In this document: in pieces, positions 54,374 to 63,499 of the stretch | Layout: each line of letters begins with the position of its first letter | Numbering within the stretch: the first letter of the stretch is position 1 | Assembly: GCF_900496975.1 (NCBI RefSeq) | Contig: NZ_UFQC01000035.1 | Location: 1 to 64,000 of the forward strand | DNA length: 64,000 bases | Source of the DNA: Achromobacter veterisilvae | GTDB taxonomy: Bacteria; Pseudomonadota; Gammaproteobacteria; Burkholderiales; Burkholderiaceae_B | Direction: 5' to 3' | Program-made: the position numbers and the translations under genes | The notes under the pieces: generated by a model | Database searches by the model: none | What the model was told of the DNA's origin: nothing | Seen by the model: the letters and a program-made list of their open reading frames with translations, nothing else

Positions 54374-55746
54374 TACACGGCGATCGCCAGGAAGACCGAC
54401 AAGGTCGATATCACGGTGATGGCGAAGATATCGCCGTAGGACTGGCGGTGCGTCAGGCCGGTCACCGCCAGCAGGGTGATGACCGCGCCGTTGTGGGGCA
54501 GCGTGTCCATGCCGCCGCTGGCCATGGCGGCGATCCGGTGCAGCACCTCCATGGGGATGCCCGCCGCGTTGGCGCTGTCGATGAAGGTCTGCGCCATGGC
54601 GGCCAGCGCGATGCTCATGCCGCCCGAGGCCGAGCCCGTGATGCCGGCCAGCGAGGTCACGGCCACGGCTTCGCCCACCAGCGGGTCGGGAATGGCCTTG
54701 AGCGCGTCGGCCACCAGCAGGAAGCCGGGCAGCGCGGCGATGACGCCGCCGAAGCCATACTCGGCCGCGGTGTTCATGGAGGCCAGCAGCGCGCCCGATA
54801 CCGCGCTTTTGCTGCCCTCGGCGAAGTGCGCCTTGATGGCCCGGAACGAGAACAGCAGGATGGTGACGATGCCGGCGATCAGCGCGCCCATGACGGCCCA
54901 CAGCGCCACCTGGTCCTCGGCGTTGACGGGCATGGGCTGGGGCAGCCCGGGCAGCGCCACTTCGGAGCCGGCCGGGTACCAGCCCGGGATCCAGCGCGTC
55001 AGCAGGTAATTGGCCACCCCCACCACGACCAGCGGCAGCAGCGCGACCAGCGGGTGGTGGTCGCGTTCGCCGGGCGGCGTGGCGGGTTCGTTGCGCAGGT
55101 CCGTGCCATAGGTTTCCCCGGCCGCCGCCGCGCGCTTGCGCCGCCACTCCAGGTAGGCGATGCCGGCCGTCAGCGTGAAGGCCGCGCCGATCAGGCCCAG
55201 CCAGGGCGCGGCCCAGGTGGTGGTTTCGAAGAACGTGGTGGGGATGATGTTCTGGATCTGCGGCGTGCCGGGCAGGGCGGTCATGGTGAAGGTGAACGCG
55301 CCCAGCGCAATCGCGCCGGGCATCAGCCGCTTCGGAATGCCGCCCTGGCGGAACATCTCGGCGGCGAACGGATAGACCGCGAACACCACCACGAAGAGCG
55401 ACACGCCGCCGTAGGTCAGCACCGCGCAGACCAGCACGATGGCCAGGATGGCGCGTTCGGCGCCGATCAGGCGCAGCACCGCCTGCACGATGGCGCGCGA
55501 GAAGCCCGACAGCTCGATGAGCTTGCCGAACACCGCGCCCAGCAGGAAGACGGGGAAATAGAGCTTGGCGAAGCCCGCCATGCGCTCCATGAAGATGCCC
55601 GAGAACACCGGCGCCAGCGCCGAAGGGTCGGTCAGCAGCACCGCGCCCATGGCCGCGATGGGCGCGCACAGGATCACGCTGTAGCCTCGATACGCCGCCA
55701 GCATCAGAAACGCCAGCGCCGCCACCACGATGAACAATCCGGTCAT
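54352..55746 (-). CDS. GntP-type organic acid:H+ symporter permease
   Basis: 464 residues with about a dozen membrane segments. Family-like stretches are RGYSVILCAPIAAMGAVLL, KLYFPVFLLGAVFGKLIELSG, LTYGGVSLFVVVFAVYPFA and SGGMDTLPHNGAVITLL. GntP/CitMHS-like proteins import gluconate, citrate or hydroxy acids. No enzyme gene is clearly paired with it. It lies 76 bp downstream of the TonB receptor gene on the same strand. Confidence 0.85.
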   Translation of the reverse strand: MTGLFIVVAALAFLMLAAYRGYSVILCAPIAAMGAVLLTDPSALAPVFSGIFMERMAGFAKLYFPVFLLGAVFGKLIELSGFSRAIVQAVLRLIGAERAILAIVLVCAVLTYGGVSLFVVVFAVYPFAAEMFRQGGIPKRLMPGAIALGAFTFTMTALPGTPQIQNIIPTTFFETTTWAAPWLGLIGAAFTLTAGIAYLEWRRKRAAAAGETYGTDLRNEPATPPGERDHHPLVALLPLVVVGVANYLLTRWIPGWYPAGSEVALPGLPQPMPVNAEDQVALWAVMGALIAGIVTILLFSFRAIKAHFAEGSKSAVSGALLASMNTAAEYGFGGVIAALPGFLLVADALKAIPDPLVGEAVAVTSLAGITGSASGGMSIALAAMAQTFIDSANAAGIPMEVLHRIAAMASGGMDTLPHNGAVITLLAVTGLTHRQSYGDIFAITVISTLSVFLAIAVYYLTGIV

Positions 55747-55822
55747 TCGGTGCTCCAGGAATGAAGAGATAAGGGGTGAGGGGCTACACCTTACCGCATC
55801 CTTCCCGGAGACCGGGCGGCGA

Positions 55823-57982
55823 TCAGTATGTGGCGCGCAAGGTCAGCATCACATTGCGGGGTTCGCCATACACGCTGTAGTAGCTGGACGGCACCCGGCT
55901 GTAGTAGTGGCGGTCGAACGCGTTGTTCAAGGTGATGGACGCGTCCAGGTTGCGGTTGACGCGGTAGCCGACCTGCGCGTCGACCACGGCATAGCCGCCC
56001 TGCCACGACTCGCCGTTGCGGCTGGTGCGGCTCTGCACCCGCGCGCCCGCGCCCACGCGCCAGCCCGGCAGCACGTCGGGCGTGAATCGGTAGGTGGTCC
56101 AGACCTTGAACAGGTGCTTGGGCGACTCCGGATTCACGATCTGGTTTTCCTGCGTGGGGTCGGACAGGTAGCGGGTCTGAAGATAGGTGTAGCCGGCGTA
56201 TACGTCCCAGTTGGGCAGCAGGCGGCCGGTGATTTCGGCTTCGACGCCCTGGCTTTGCGCTTCGCCCTGGGAGACATACCGTCCAGGGTTCGCGTCGTCC
56301 GGCACGGCACGGTGGTTGTCGCGGATCCGGAACAGGGCCAGGGACGCGTTGGCGGCGCCGTCCAGGAACTCGCCCTTCAGCCCGATCTCGTATTGCTTGC
56401 CCGTGCGCGGGGCCAGCGGCTTGCCGTCGGCCGTCATCTGCCAGGCTTCCGAAAAGGCGAATACGTCGGAGTAGCTGGCATACGCCGACAACCAGGGGTT
56501 CAACCGCGCCACCGCGCCGAAGTACGGCACGAATTTGCGCACTTCGGGGTCGCGCCGCGTGTCGCCGGCCGTCGGCAGCACAGGCTGGGTCGCGTTGCGA
56601 TACCAGCTCTGGCGGCCTCCGGCGATCAGGGTCAGCGGATCGGCCACGTTGAAGCTGAGCTGGCCGTACACGCCCATCTGGCTGGACTTGCTGTTGTCGC
56701 CCGAGGTGAACGGCACATCCATTTCCGGCACGTCGATGTGGTGGATGTCGACGCTGTCGATGCCGGCGCCCGACGACCGGCTGTCCTGTTTGCGCTCGGC
56801 GTAGTTGGCGCCGACCATGGCCGTGTGGGTGCGGCCGAACAGCGTGAACGGGCCGGAGGCGTGGGTGTCCAGGCCCATCCAGCGGATGCGGTCCTTCTGG
56901 AATTGCAGCCAGTAGGCCGCCTGGTCCGTGGCGGGATCGACCGGGCCGTCGATGTAGCCGTACTTGCTGTCCAGGTCGGTCGCCCGGTAATTCATCGACA
57001 CCTGGCCGGTCCAGCCGTTGGCGAAGCGATGGCTCAGTTCCGCGTAGAACTCGGACAGGTCGGTATCGCCGCGCGCCCAGTCCACGCCGTAGAAGCCGGA
57101 GCGGGGGCCGTCCACGAACCTGCCGTCGGAATAGGTCGACAGGCCGTAGTCGAAAGGCTCCATGCGCGTTTTCTGGTAGGCCGCCGACAGCGTCAGCAAT
57201 GTATTGGCGGTCAGGTCGAATTCCAGCGATCCGTAGACCAGGCCCTGGCGCGTATGGGCTTCGTCCATCGAGTAGTCGCGGTCCTGGCCGGCCAGCCCGG
57301 CCCGGGCGCGGACCCGGCCGTCGGCGGTCACCGGGCCGGTGACGTCCAGTTCGGTGCGGTAGTTGTTCCAGGATCCGGCCATGACGCTGCCGGTCAGGCT
57401 GAAGTCGTCCAGCGGACGCTTGCGCACCAGGTTGACGGTGCCGGCCGGGCTGCCGAAGCCTTGCAGCAGGCCCGCCGGGCCGCGCAGCACTTCAATCCGG
57501 TCGTACATCGCCAAGTCGAACTGCGGCAGGTATTGCAGCGCGCCGTTGGCGGGCACGCCGTCGAACTGGACGTCGGTTTCGTAGCCGCGCGCGGTGAAAT
57601 AGGCGGTGCCGTCGCCATAGCTCATGGCGCTCACCCCGGTGGTCTCGCGCAGCGCGTCCTGCACGGTGGTCATGTTCTGGTCGTCCATGCGCTGGCGCGT
57701 CACGACGGACACCGAGTTGGGGATGTCGCGCACGTTCGTGGCGCTCTTGCCGATGGTGACGGTGTTGGCGGTGTAGGACTGCGAACCCTCGGTCTGGCCG
57801 GGGTCGGAGAGTTTCTCGGCCGCGCCGGTGACGCGTACGGGACTCAGTTGCGGGACATCGTCGGCGGCCCGGGCCAGGCCGGGCAGGCAGGCCTGGGCCA
57901 GCAGGGCGGCGGCGAGGGTCAGGCGGAAGGCGGGGAGGCGGCGTGGGGCAAATGCGACAGGGAGAAGTGCGGCGGGCGTCAT
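55823..57982 (-). CDS. TonB-dependent siderophore receptor
   Basis: 719 residues. Signal peptide ends near GLARAADDV; the plug has VSVVTRQRMDDQNMTTVQDAL, ETTGVSAMSYGDG and IEVLRGPAGLLQGFGSPAGTVNLVRKRP, the FpvA/FhuE/FoxA siderophore pattern; the barrel ends NVMLTLRATY. The ATG at 57982 is chosen because a Fur-like box lies just upstream, and the longer frame from 58030 would include that box. Divergent from an AraC regulator, a common pairing for xenosiderophore uptake. Confidence 0.93.
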   Translation of the reverse strand: MTPAALLPVAFAPRRLPAFRLTLAAALLAQACLPGLARAADDVPQLSPVRVTGAAEKLSDPGQTEGSQSYTANTVTIGKSATNVRDIPNSVSVVTRQRMDDQNMTTVQDALRETTGVSAMSYGDGTAYFTARGYETDVQFDGVPANGALQYLPQFDLAMYDRIEVLRGPAGLLQGFGSPAGTVNLVRKRPLDDFSLTGSVMAGSWNNYRTELDVTGPVTADGRVRARAGLAGQDRDYSMDEAHTRQGLVYGSLEFDLTANTLLTLSAAYQKTRMEPFDYGLSTYSDGRFVDGPRSGFYGVDWARGDTDLSEFYAELSHRFANGWTGQVSMNYRATDLDSKYGYIDGPVDPATDQAAYWLQFQKDRIRWMGLDTHASGPFTLFGRTHTAMVGANYAERKQDSRSSGAGIDSVDIHHIDVPEMDVPFTSGDNSKSSQMGVYGQLSFNVADPLTLIAGGRQSWYRNATQPVLPTAGDTRRDPEVRKFVPYFGAVARLNPWLSAYASYSDVFAFSEAWQMTADGKPLAPRTGKQYEIGLKGEFLDGAANASLALFRIRDNHRAVPDDANPGRYVSQGEAQSQGVEAEITGRLLPNWDVYAGYTYLQTRYLSDPTQENQIVNPESPKHLFKVWTTYRFTPDVLPGWRVGAGARVQSRTSRNGESWQGGYAVVDAQVGYRVNRNLDASITLNNAFDRHYYSRVPSSYYSVYGEPRNVMLTLRATY

Positions 57983-57993
57983 TTTCTTTTGAA

Positions 57994-58012
57994 AACAATG
58001 GGAATCATTTGC
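57994..58012 (-). promoter_or_regulatory. Fur-like box for the siderophore receptor
   Basis: On the minus strand GCAAATGATTCCCATTGTT matches the 19-bp Fur consensus at 12 positions by my count, with the core AATGAT...CATT intact. It lies 12-30 bp upstream of the receptor ATG, between it and the divergent AraC gene, the expected place for iron repression. Confidence 0.65.
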
Positions 58013-58120
58013 ATTAATGATAAAAAGCAATTTCCCTGCGCGCTGGACAGAAAATGTCGAAAAACGGACATAACTGGCTGGATTGCGAGCCTTTCAACCT
58101 TTTCTATCGAAATCCCGCCA

Positions 58121-58885
58121 ATGCGTGAGTTTCCCGTCGAGGCGCCGCCCGTGGTGGCGCGCTCGTTCCACTACGAAGATGGCCAGCGGCAAGAGCCGCA
58201 TTCGCACGAGCGCATCCAACTGATGTATTCGCCCACCGGCATCATGCGCGTCATGACCGAGGACGGCGCCTGGCTGCTGGCGCCGATGCGCGCGCTGTGG
58301 ATCCCGCCGGGCGTGGCCCACGAGGTGCGCATGGTCGGCCAGGTGACGATGCGCTCGGCCTTCATCGCGCCCGACGCCGCGCCCTGGCTATGGAAGGATA
58401 CTTGCGCGCTGGACGTGGCGCCGCTGATGCGCGAACTGATCCTGGCGCTGAACCAGCCGGTGGCGCGCCACGGGCCGGTGCAGCGGCTGAGCGCCGAGCT
58501 GTTGCTGAACCTGCTGGCCGGCACCGAGCGGCAGCATCGCCAACTGCCGCTGCCGTTCGACCGGCGCCTGCGCAAGGTCTGCGCGGCGGTGCTGCAGTCG
58601 CCCGGCAACGACGACACGCTGGAACAGTGGGGCGAGCGCATGGGCGCCAGCGCGCGCACGCTGGCGCGGCGCATGAAGGACGAGACCGGCATGAGCTTCC
58701 ACAACTGGCGGCTGCAGGTGCGCATCGACGAAGGCATCTGCCGGCTGCTGCAGGGGCAGCCGGTGGTGAGCGTGGCGCGGGCGCTGGGGTATGCCGGCGC
58801 CAGCGCCTTCGTCTATATGTTCCGCAATGTGATGGGGGTGTCGCCGACGCGGTATCTGGAGCAGATCGCGGGCGGGCCGCGCTAG
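58121..58885 (+). CDS. AraC-family regulator with cupin sensor domain
   Basis: 254 residues. N-terminal cupin half (about 10-95; SHERIQLMYSPTGIMRVMTEDG, LWIPPGVAHEV) and C-terminal double HTH (about 150-250; LEQWGERMGASARTLARRMKDETGMSFHNWRLQVRI; VARALGYAGASAFVYMFRNVMGVSPTRYL). Divergent from the siderophore receptor, which it probably activates when the siderophore is present, with Fur above it (inference). The stop shares CTAG with the convergent Nudix gene. Confidence 0.92.
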   Translation: MREFPVEAPPVVARSFHYEDGQRQEPHSHERIQLMYSPTGIMRVMTEDGAWLLAPMRALWIPPGVAHEVRMVGQVTMRSAFIAPDAAPWLWKDTCALDVAPLMRELILALNQPVARHGPVQRLSAELLLNLLAGTERQHRQLPLPFDRRLRKVCAAVLQSPGNDDTLEQWGERMGASARTLARRMKDETGMSFHNWRLQVRIDEGICRLLQGQPVVSVARALGYAGASAFVYMFRNVMGVSPTRYLEQIAGGPR

Positions 58886-59316
58886 CCTTCCAGCAGCGCC
58901 AGCGCCTTGCGCGCCACCGCCGCGACGCCGAAGCTGGTCGCCAGGGCCTGGCCCTCCAGCTCGGCCAGCGGCACCCAGCGCGCGTCCAGCGCATCATCGC
59001 CGGCCACCGGCTCGCCGGCCTGCCAGCGGCACAGCACCGCGATCAGGATGTAATGCCGGCGCAGCGCGCCGGCCTCGTCATGGTCGAACACGTCGACGGC
59101 GTCGAAGACGCGCAGCGGCTGGGCGCGTACGCCGCATTCCTCGAACAGTTCGCGCGCGGCGGCGTCCTCGATCCGTTCGCCGGCCTCGATCTTGCCGCCC
59201 GGAAAGGCCCAGCGGCCCTGGTCCGGCGGGTTGGCGCGCCGCACCAGCAGCACGTGGCCGTCGCGCACCACGGCGGCGATGGTGGCGGGAATGGGGCGTG
59301 AGGGCGGCGTGGTCAT
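58882..59316 (-). CDS. Nudix hydrolase (MutT-like)
   Basis: 144 residues with a complete Nudix box (GX5EX7REUXEEXGU) at 41-63: GKIEAGE, then RELFEECGV. It opens IAAVVRDGHVLLVRRANPPDQGRWAFPGG. Hydrolyses nucleoside-diphosphate-linked compounds; ADP-ribose-type or sanitising roles are both possible. Stop overlaps that of the AraC gene. Confidence 0.92.
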   Translation of the reverse strand: MTTPPSRPIPATIAAVVRDGHVLLVRRANPPDQGRWAFPGGKIEAGERIEDAAARELFEECGVRAQPLRVFDAVDVFDHDEAGALRRHYILIAVLCRWQAGEPVAGDDALDARWVPLAELEGQALATSFGVAAVARKALALLEG

Positions 59317-59351
59317 GTCGGGTTGTCCTTGGGGGTGTGGGCCGGCGGCAT

Positions 59352-59945
59352 TCAGTCGGGCGCCAGGCCGGCGAGCATCATCGCCAGGCCATATTCAAAG
59401 GTGGCGTCCGGTCCCTGCCTGTCCAGCGCTTTCATGGCGCGGGCCAGGGCGGGCGGCGGCGTGGGCGGGTCGGCGCGTTCGGGGGCGGCGGCTTCGGCGG
59501 CCTGCTGTTCCATGACCGAGCCGACCACGTAGTGGCCGATGGCGACCAGGGCGTTGGCCGCCTGCAGCGGCTTGAAGCCGGCATCGCAGAGCAGCTTCAA
59601 TTGCGCCTCGACGCGATCGTACTGGGGCTCGGCGGGGCGGGTGCCGGCGTGGATGCGGGCGCCGTCGCGGTAGGCCAGCAGCGACCGGCGAAAGCTGCGC
59701 GCATTGGCGTACAGGAAGTCCTTCCAGGGCGCGCCGGGCGGCGGCATCGACTGGGTGTGGCTGCGCGCCATGGCGTCGGCCAGCGCGTCCAGCAGCGCCT
59801 GCTTGTTCTTGAAGTGCCAGTACAGCGCTGGCTGTTGCACGCCCAGGCGCTCGGCCAGCCTGCGGGTGGTCAGGCCGTCCACGCCCACTTCATTGAGCAG
59901 TTCGAGGGCGCTGGCGATGACGGCGTCGCGTTGCAATTTGGCCAT
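59352..59945 (-). CDS. tetR: TetR repressor (tetracycline-repressor class)
   Basis: 197 residues. HTH VDGLTTRRLAERLGVQQPALYWHFKNKQALLDALADAM is the true tetracycline-repressor version, followed by a TetR_C-type helical domain. The ATG at 59945 gives the standard opening AKLQRDAVIASALELLNEVG. It is divergent from a truncated TetA-like gene with TTATC/GATAA palindromes between, so it most likely repressed that efflux gene. Whether it senses tetracycline is unknown. Confidence 0.9.
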   Translation of the reverse strand: MAKLQRDAVIASALELLNEVGVDGLTTRRLAERLGVQQPALYWHFKNKQALLDALADAMARSHTQSMPPPGAPWKDFLYANARSFRRSLLAYRDGARIHAGTRPAEPQYDRVEAQLKLLCDAGFKPLQAANALVAIGHYVVGSVMEQQAAEAAAPERADPPTPPPALARAMKALDRQGPDATFEYGLAMMLAGLAPD

Positions 59946-59964
59946 GGGGATTCCGGTTCGGCTT

Positions 59965-60013
59965 GATAATTTATCGACGATCAATTTATCATGCGAAAAC
60001 TTATCGTTGATAA
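59965..60013. promoter_or_regulatory. Two TetR-type operators
   Basis: GATAA-T-TTATC at 59965-59975 and TTATC-GTT-GATAA at 60001-60013, centres about 37 bp apart, in the 79-bp gap between tetR and the tetA remnant. They resemble the double tetO arrangement (core ATC...GAT) and would cover both divergent promoters. Confidence 0.6.
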
Positions 60014-60024
60014 ATTTCATCCTC

Positions 60025-60420
60025 ATGCCGGACCGCGCCATCGCCTTGCTGCTTTTCATCGTCACCCTGGACGCCGCCGGGATCGGGCTCATCATGCCGG
60101 TGTTGCCCGGCCTGCTCGACCAGTTGAGCGACCCGGCCTCGACCCCCGCCCACTACGGCCTGCTGCTGTCGCTGTACGCGCTGGCGCAATGCCTGGCCGG
60201 GCCCGTCCTGGGGGCGCTGTCCGACCGCTACGGGCGGCGGCCGGTGCTGCTGGCGTCGCTGGCGGGCGCGGCCGTCGACTACGTGGTGATGGCGGCCGCG
60301 CCGGCGCTGTGGGTGCTGTACCCGGGCCGCATCCTGGCGGGCATCACGGGGGCCACCGGCGCGGTGGCCGCCGCCAGCATCGCCGATGCCGGCGATCCGT
60401 CGCGGCGCGCCCGGCGCTGA
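60025..60420 (+). pseudogene. TetA-like MFS efflux pump, 5' fragment (TM1-4)
   Basis: 131 residues equal to the N-terminal third of TetA: FIVTLDAAGIGLIMPVLPGL, then YALAQCLAGPVLGALSDRYGRRPVLL (MFS motif A) and YPGRILAGITGATGAVAAASIADA. The frame then reaches a TGA where TetA should go on into TM5 (FG...). Family length is about 400 residues, so two thirds are missing. The stop overlaps the ATG of the following MHS fragment (TGATG). Left by a deletion or recombination; the tetR and operators are intact. Confidence 0.85.
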
Positions 60421-61328
60421 TGGCGGTGGAACACGCGCCGGCCGGCAAGAAGGGCTTCTTCGGCAGCCTGCCGCAGGCCGGCGTGGCGCCGGGCCTGATC
60501 CTGTCGTCCCTGGCGATGGGGGCCGTCGCCGCCTTGCCCGAGGCCGACATGCTGGCCTGGGGCTGGCGCCTGCCGTTCCTGGCCAGCGTCGTGCTGCTGC
60601 TGGTGGGATGGTTCATCCGCGTCAAGGTGGCCGAATCGCCGGACTTCGAGCAGATGCGCGAAAAAGGCGCCAAGGTCGAGGTGCCGGTGGCCGAGGTGCT
60701 GAAGCATCACCGGCGGGCCCTGCTGGTGGTGGTGGGCGCCAGGCTCGCGGAGGTGACCTGGTTCTACACCGTGGTGACCTTCTCGCTGGCCTACGCGACG
60801 GGCACCCTGGGCATCCCCCGCTCGGTCATGCTGGACGCCACGATCTGGGGCGCGGCCGTCGCCTTGTTCACCATGCCGCTGTTCGGCATGCTGGGCGACA
60901 GGATCGGCCACAAATGGGTGTTCATGGCGGGCACCGTGGGCATCCTGGCCTGCGCGCCGGTGTTCTTCCATCTGCTGGGCACGCGCGACACCGGGTGGAT
61001 CATCCTGGCGGTCTGCCTCGCGGTCGGCCTGGTCTACGCTTGCCTGTACGGGCCGGAAGGCACCTTGTTCTCCAGCCAGTTCCCGGCCGAAGTCCGCTAC
61101 ACGGGAATCTCGCTGGCGGTGCAGGTATCCGGCGCCATCGGCGGCGGCCTCGCGCCCATCGTGGCGACCTGGCTGCTGGCAAAGGGCGGGGGCGATCCCC
61201 GCTACGTGGTGTGGTACTTGAGCATCCTGGGGGTGATCGCCTTGTTCAGCGCGTGGCTGATGCGCAGCGAGGCCTCCGCGGCCGTCGGCCTGCGGGTGCC
61301 TTCGAGCGCCAAACTGAGGACGCCATGA
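60420..61328 (+). pseudogene. MHS-family (ShiA/ProP type) transporter, 3' fragment (TM5-12)
   Basis: 302 residues matching the last two thirds of a metabolite:H+ symporter. It starts in the loop before TM5 (MAVEHAPAGKKGFFGSLPQ, equivalent to FLVEHAPEGKRGQYASWLQ in the intact transporter at 61932) and runs through TM12. The first four membrane segments, about 130 residues, are absent and replaced upstream by the TetA fragment in another frame. Alone it should not be functional. With the TetA piece translated from TGATG, a split hybrid of 12 segments is conceivable but unproven. Confidence 0.85.
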
Positions 61329-61918
61329 AAACCATCGACTACTACTTCTGGATGAATTCGGACTGGGCCTACCTGGGCGCCGACCGCCTGGAGGCGCTGG
61401 CCCAACGCCAGGGGGCGGCGATCCGCTACCTGCCGGTGGACCTGCCCGACGTCTATGCCCGCACCGGCGGGATCCTGCTGGGCCGGCGCTCGCCCGAGCG
61501 CCTGGCCTACCGCGTGGCGGAACTGGCGCGCTGGTGCCGCAAGCTGGGGATCCACGTCAATCCGCAACCGGCCCACATGTGCCCCGACGCGGGCCTGGCC
61601 TCGCGCATCGTCATCGCCGCGGACCAGGCCGGCCTGCCGGTGGCGGCGCTGTACAAGGCCATCCTGAAGGCCGAGTGGTGCGACGAGCAGGACATCTCCG
61701 ACGCGGCCACGCTGCGCGCCATCCTGTTGCGCCAGGGGCTGGACGCCCCGGCGCTGCTGGCGGCGGCGGCCCGGCCCGAGGCGCGGGCGGCCTATCGGCG
61801 GAACACGGACGCGGCGGTCGAGGCCGGCGTGTTCGGATCGCCCGCGTACGTCTACCGGGGCGAGGTCTTCTGGGGCCAGGACCGGCTGGACATGCTGGAA
61901 GAGGCTGTGGCGGGGTAG
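61325..61918 (+). CDS. 2-hydroxychromene-2-carboxylate isomerase / GST-kappa-like (DsbA-fold) protein
   Basis: 197 residues, thioredoxin fold with an inserted helical domain. It opens IDYYFWMNSDWAYLGADRL, where Ser12 takes the place of the catalytic Ser that binds glutathione in HCCA isomerases, and ends FGSPAYVYRGEVFWGQDRLDML, the family C-terminus. It overlaps the MHS fragment by ATGA, so it was probably co-transcribed with the once-intact transporter in an aromatic or glutathione-linked pathway. Confidence 0.85.
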   Translation: MKTIDYYFWMNSDWAYLGADRLEALAQRQGAAIRYLPVDLPDVYARTGGILLGRRSPERLAYRVAELARWCRKLGIHVNPQPAHMCPDAGLASRIVIAADQAGLPVAALYKAILKAEWCDEQDISDAATLRAILLRQGLDAPALLAAAARPEARAAYRRNTDAAVEAGVFGSPAYVYRGEVFWGQDRLDMLEEAVAG

Positions 61919-61931
61919 GGGGGGCGGGCGC

Positions 61932-63254
61932 TTAAATGTGCCTGCCCTGCGGCAGCACGGTCAAGGCCACCAGGGCGACGATACTGGCGCCCATCACATA
62001 CAGGGCGGGAGCGAAGGCCACGCCCGTGGTGTAGGTGATCCAGGTCAGGATGGCCGGAGCGAAGCCGCCCAGGACGGTCACCGCGGTGTTGTACGTCAGG
62101 GACATGCCCGAGGAGCGCACCGCGGTGGGGAACACCTCGGACAGCGCGGCGGGCGCCACGCCGACGTACATCGCCACCATCAGGCAGAACAGCGATTGCA
62201 CCACGATCAGCGTCATTTGCGTGTGCGATGCCTGCAGCCACATCATGAGCGGATAGACGGCGATCAGCAGGACCAGGGCGGCCGCGCGCAGCAGGTTGCG
62301 GCGGCCGTAGCGGTCCGACAGGGTGCCGGAGAATACACAGCCGCCGGTCAGGAACAGATTGCCCACCAGCGCGGCCAGGAAAGCTTGCGAGCTGGTGAAG
62401 CCCATCGACTTCTGCACGTAGATCGGCATGAAGATGATGAGCGCGTAGGGTCCGACGGCCCAGAGTACCGACATGCAAAGCCCGGTCAGCAGCTCCTTGG
62501 GATAGTTGCGGATGACGGCCAGCAGCGGCGCCTTGACCCGGGCGTTCTGGCGAGCCTGGCGTTCCTGTTCTTCGCGGAAGTGCGGCGTTTCGTCCAGCGC
62601 GGCGCGCATCCACAAGCCGACCGGCGCAATGGCCAGGCCGATGATGAACGGAATGCGCCAGCCCCATTCGCCGACCTGTTGCTCGGTCAGCAGGGTGGTG
62701 ACCAGGGTTGCCACGAGAGCGCCCAGCAGATTGGAGATGCCCATGCTGGCCTGCAGCCAGGAGGCGTATTGGCCGCGCTTGCCTTCGGGCGCGTGTTCCA
62801 CCAGAAAGGCGGTGGCGCCGCCGACTTCGCCGCCGGCGGAGAAGCCTTGCAGCACGCGGCCGCAGACGATCAGCAGCGGAGCGCCCACGCCTATGGCGGC
62901 ATAGGGAGGCGCGGCGGCGATCAGCAGGGTGCCCAGGGCCATCAGCATGATGGTCAGAGTCAGGGTCGCCTTGCGGCCGGCGCGGTCGCCGTAGGAACCC
63001 AGTACCAGCGCGCCCAGCGGACGGACCACGAAGCCCAGGCCGAAGGCCAGGAACGACGTCATTAGCTGGACGGTCGGGTTGGCGTCCTTGAAAAAATTCT
63101 GTCCGATGTAGACCGCGAACAGGGCATAGACCGTGAAGTCATACCATTCGAGGGCATTGCCGGCCGAAGCGGCAATGACTGCCTTGCGTCCGCTGTGGTG
63201 CCGTGCGGGTTGGGTCGCGGTCCGGCCCGGCAAGGCCTCGGCGCCCAGATTCAT
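61932..63254 (-). CDS. MHS-family metabolite:H+ symporter
   Basis: 440 residues, 12 membrane segments. Signatures: GNALEWYDFTVYALFAVYIG in TM1, GSYGDRAGRKATL (MFS motif A), GRVLQGFSAGGEVGGATAFL, and SDRYGRRNLL in the second half. Members carry shikimate, 2-oxoglutarate, citrate, proline/betaine and similar compounds. The ATG at 63254 follows AAGGA at seven bases; an ATG at 63269 is an alternative. Divergent or unlinked to other genes; a distant relative of the broken copy at 60420. Confidence 0.92.
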   Translation of the reverse strand: MNLGAEALPGRTATQPARHHSGRKAVIAASAGNALEWYDFTVYALFAVYIGQNFFKDANPTVQLMTSFLAFGLGFVVRPLGALVLGSYGDRAGRKATLTLTIMLMALGTLLIAAAPPYAAIGVGAPLLIVCGRVLQGFSAGGEVGGATAFLVEHAPEGKRGQYASWLQASMGISNLLGALVATLVTTLLTEQQVGEWGWRIPFIIGLAIAPVGLWMRAALDETPHFREEQERQARQNARVKAPLLAVIRNYPKELLTGLCMSVLWAVGPYALIIFMPIYVQKSMGFTSSQAFLAALVGNLFLTGGCVFSGTLSDRYGRRNLLRAAALVLLIAVYPLMMWLQASHTQMTLIVVQSLFCLMVAMYVGVAPAALSEVFPTAVRSSGMSLTYNTAVTVLGGFAPAILTWITYTTGVAFAPALYVMGASIVALVALTVLPQGRHI

Positions 63255-63499
63255 GGAGATGTCCTTCATTATTTCCCAATTCAGATCGTGCGCGTTCGGG
63301 TTGCGCCTGGTGTGTGGTGTATGTGGTCCCCGGAAAGACGAGCGCATCATAGAAATCAATCTCGATAATGTCGTATTACCTTTTGTTCCTGGTCCATAAC
63401 ATCAAATTAATCCCTGGCCCCCCGCCATAGCGGGACATGGGGGACGGTTGAGGTCACGCTAAGGGATAACCCCGACGTTCATATCGGGCAGAAGGGGGC
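63255..63499. other. Intergenic region with small hairpin
   Basis: 245 bp between the MHS transporter and the LysR fragment, both on the minus strand. It should contain the transporter promoter (AT-rich 63340-63410). A small hairpin CCCGC-CATA-GCGGG at 63421-63434 may end the LysR transcript. No gene is seen. Confidence 0.5.

Noticed and set aside
55730-58885. Open frame of about 1050 codons on the plus strand through the siderophore receptor
   Set aside because: It is the reverse-frame shadow of the TonB receptor gene in GC-rich DNA, with low-complexity His/Val/Gly/Arg composition. Only its last 254 codons (from 58121) are a real AraC gene.
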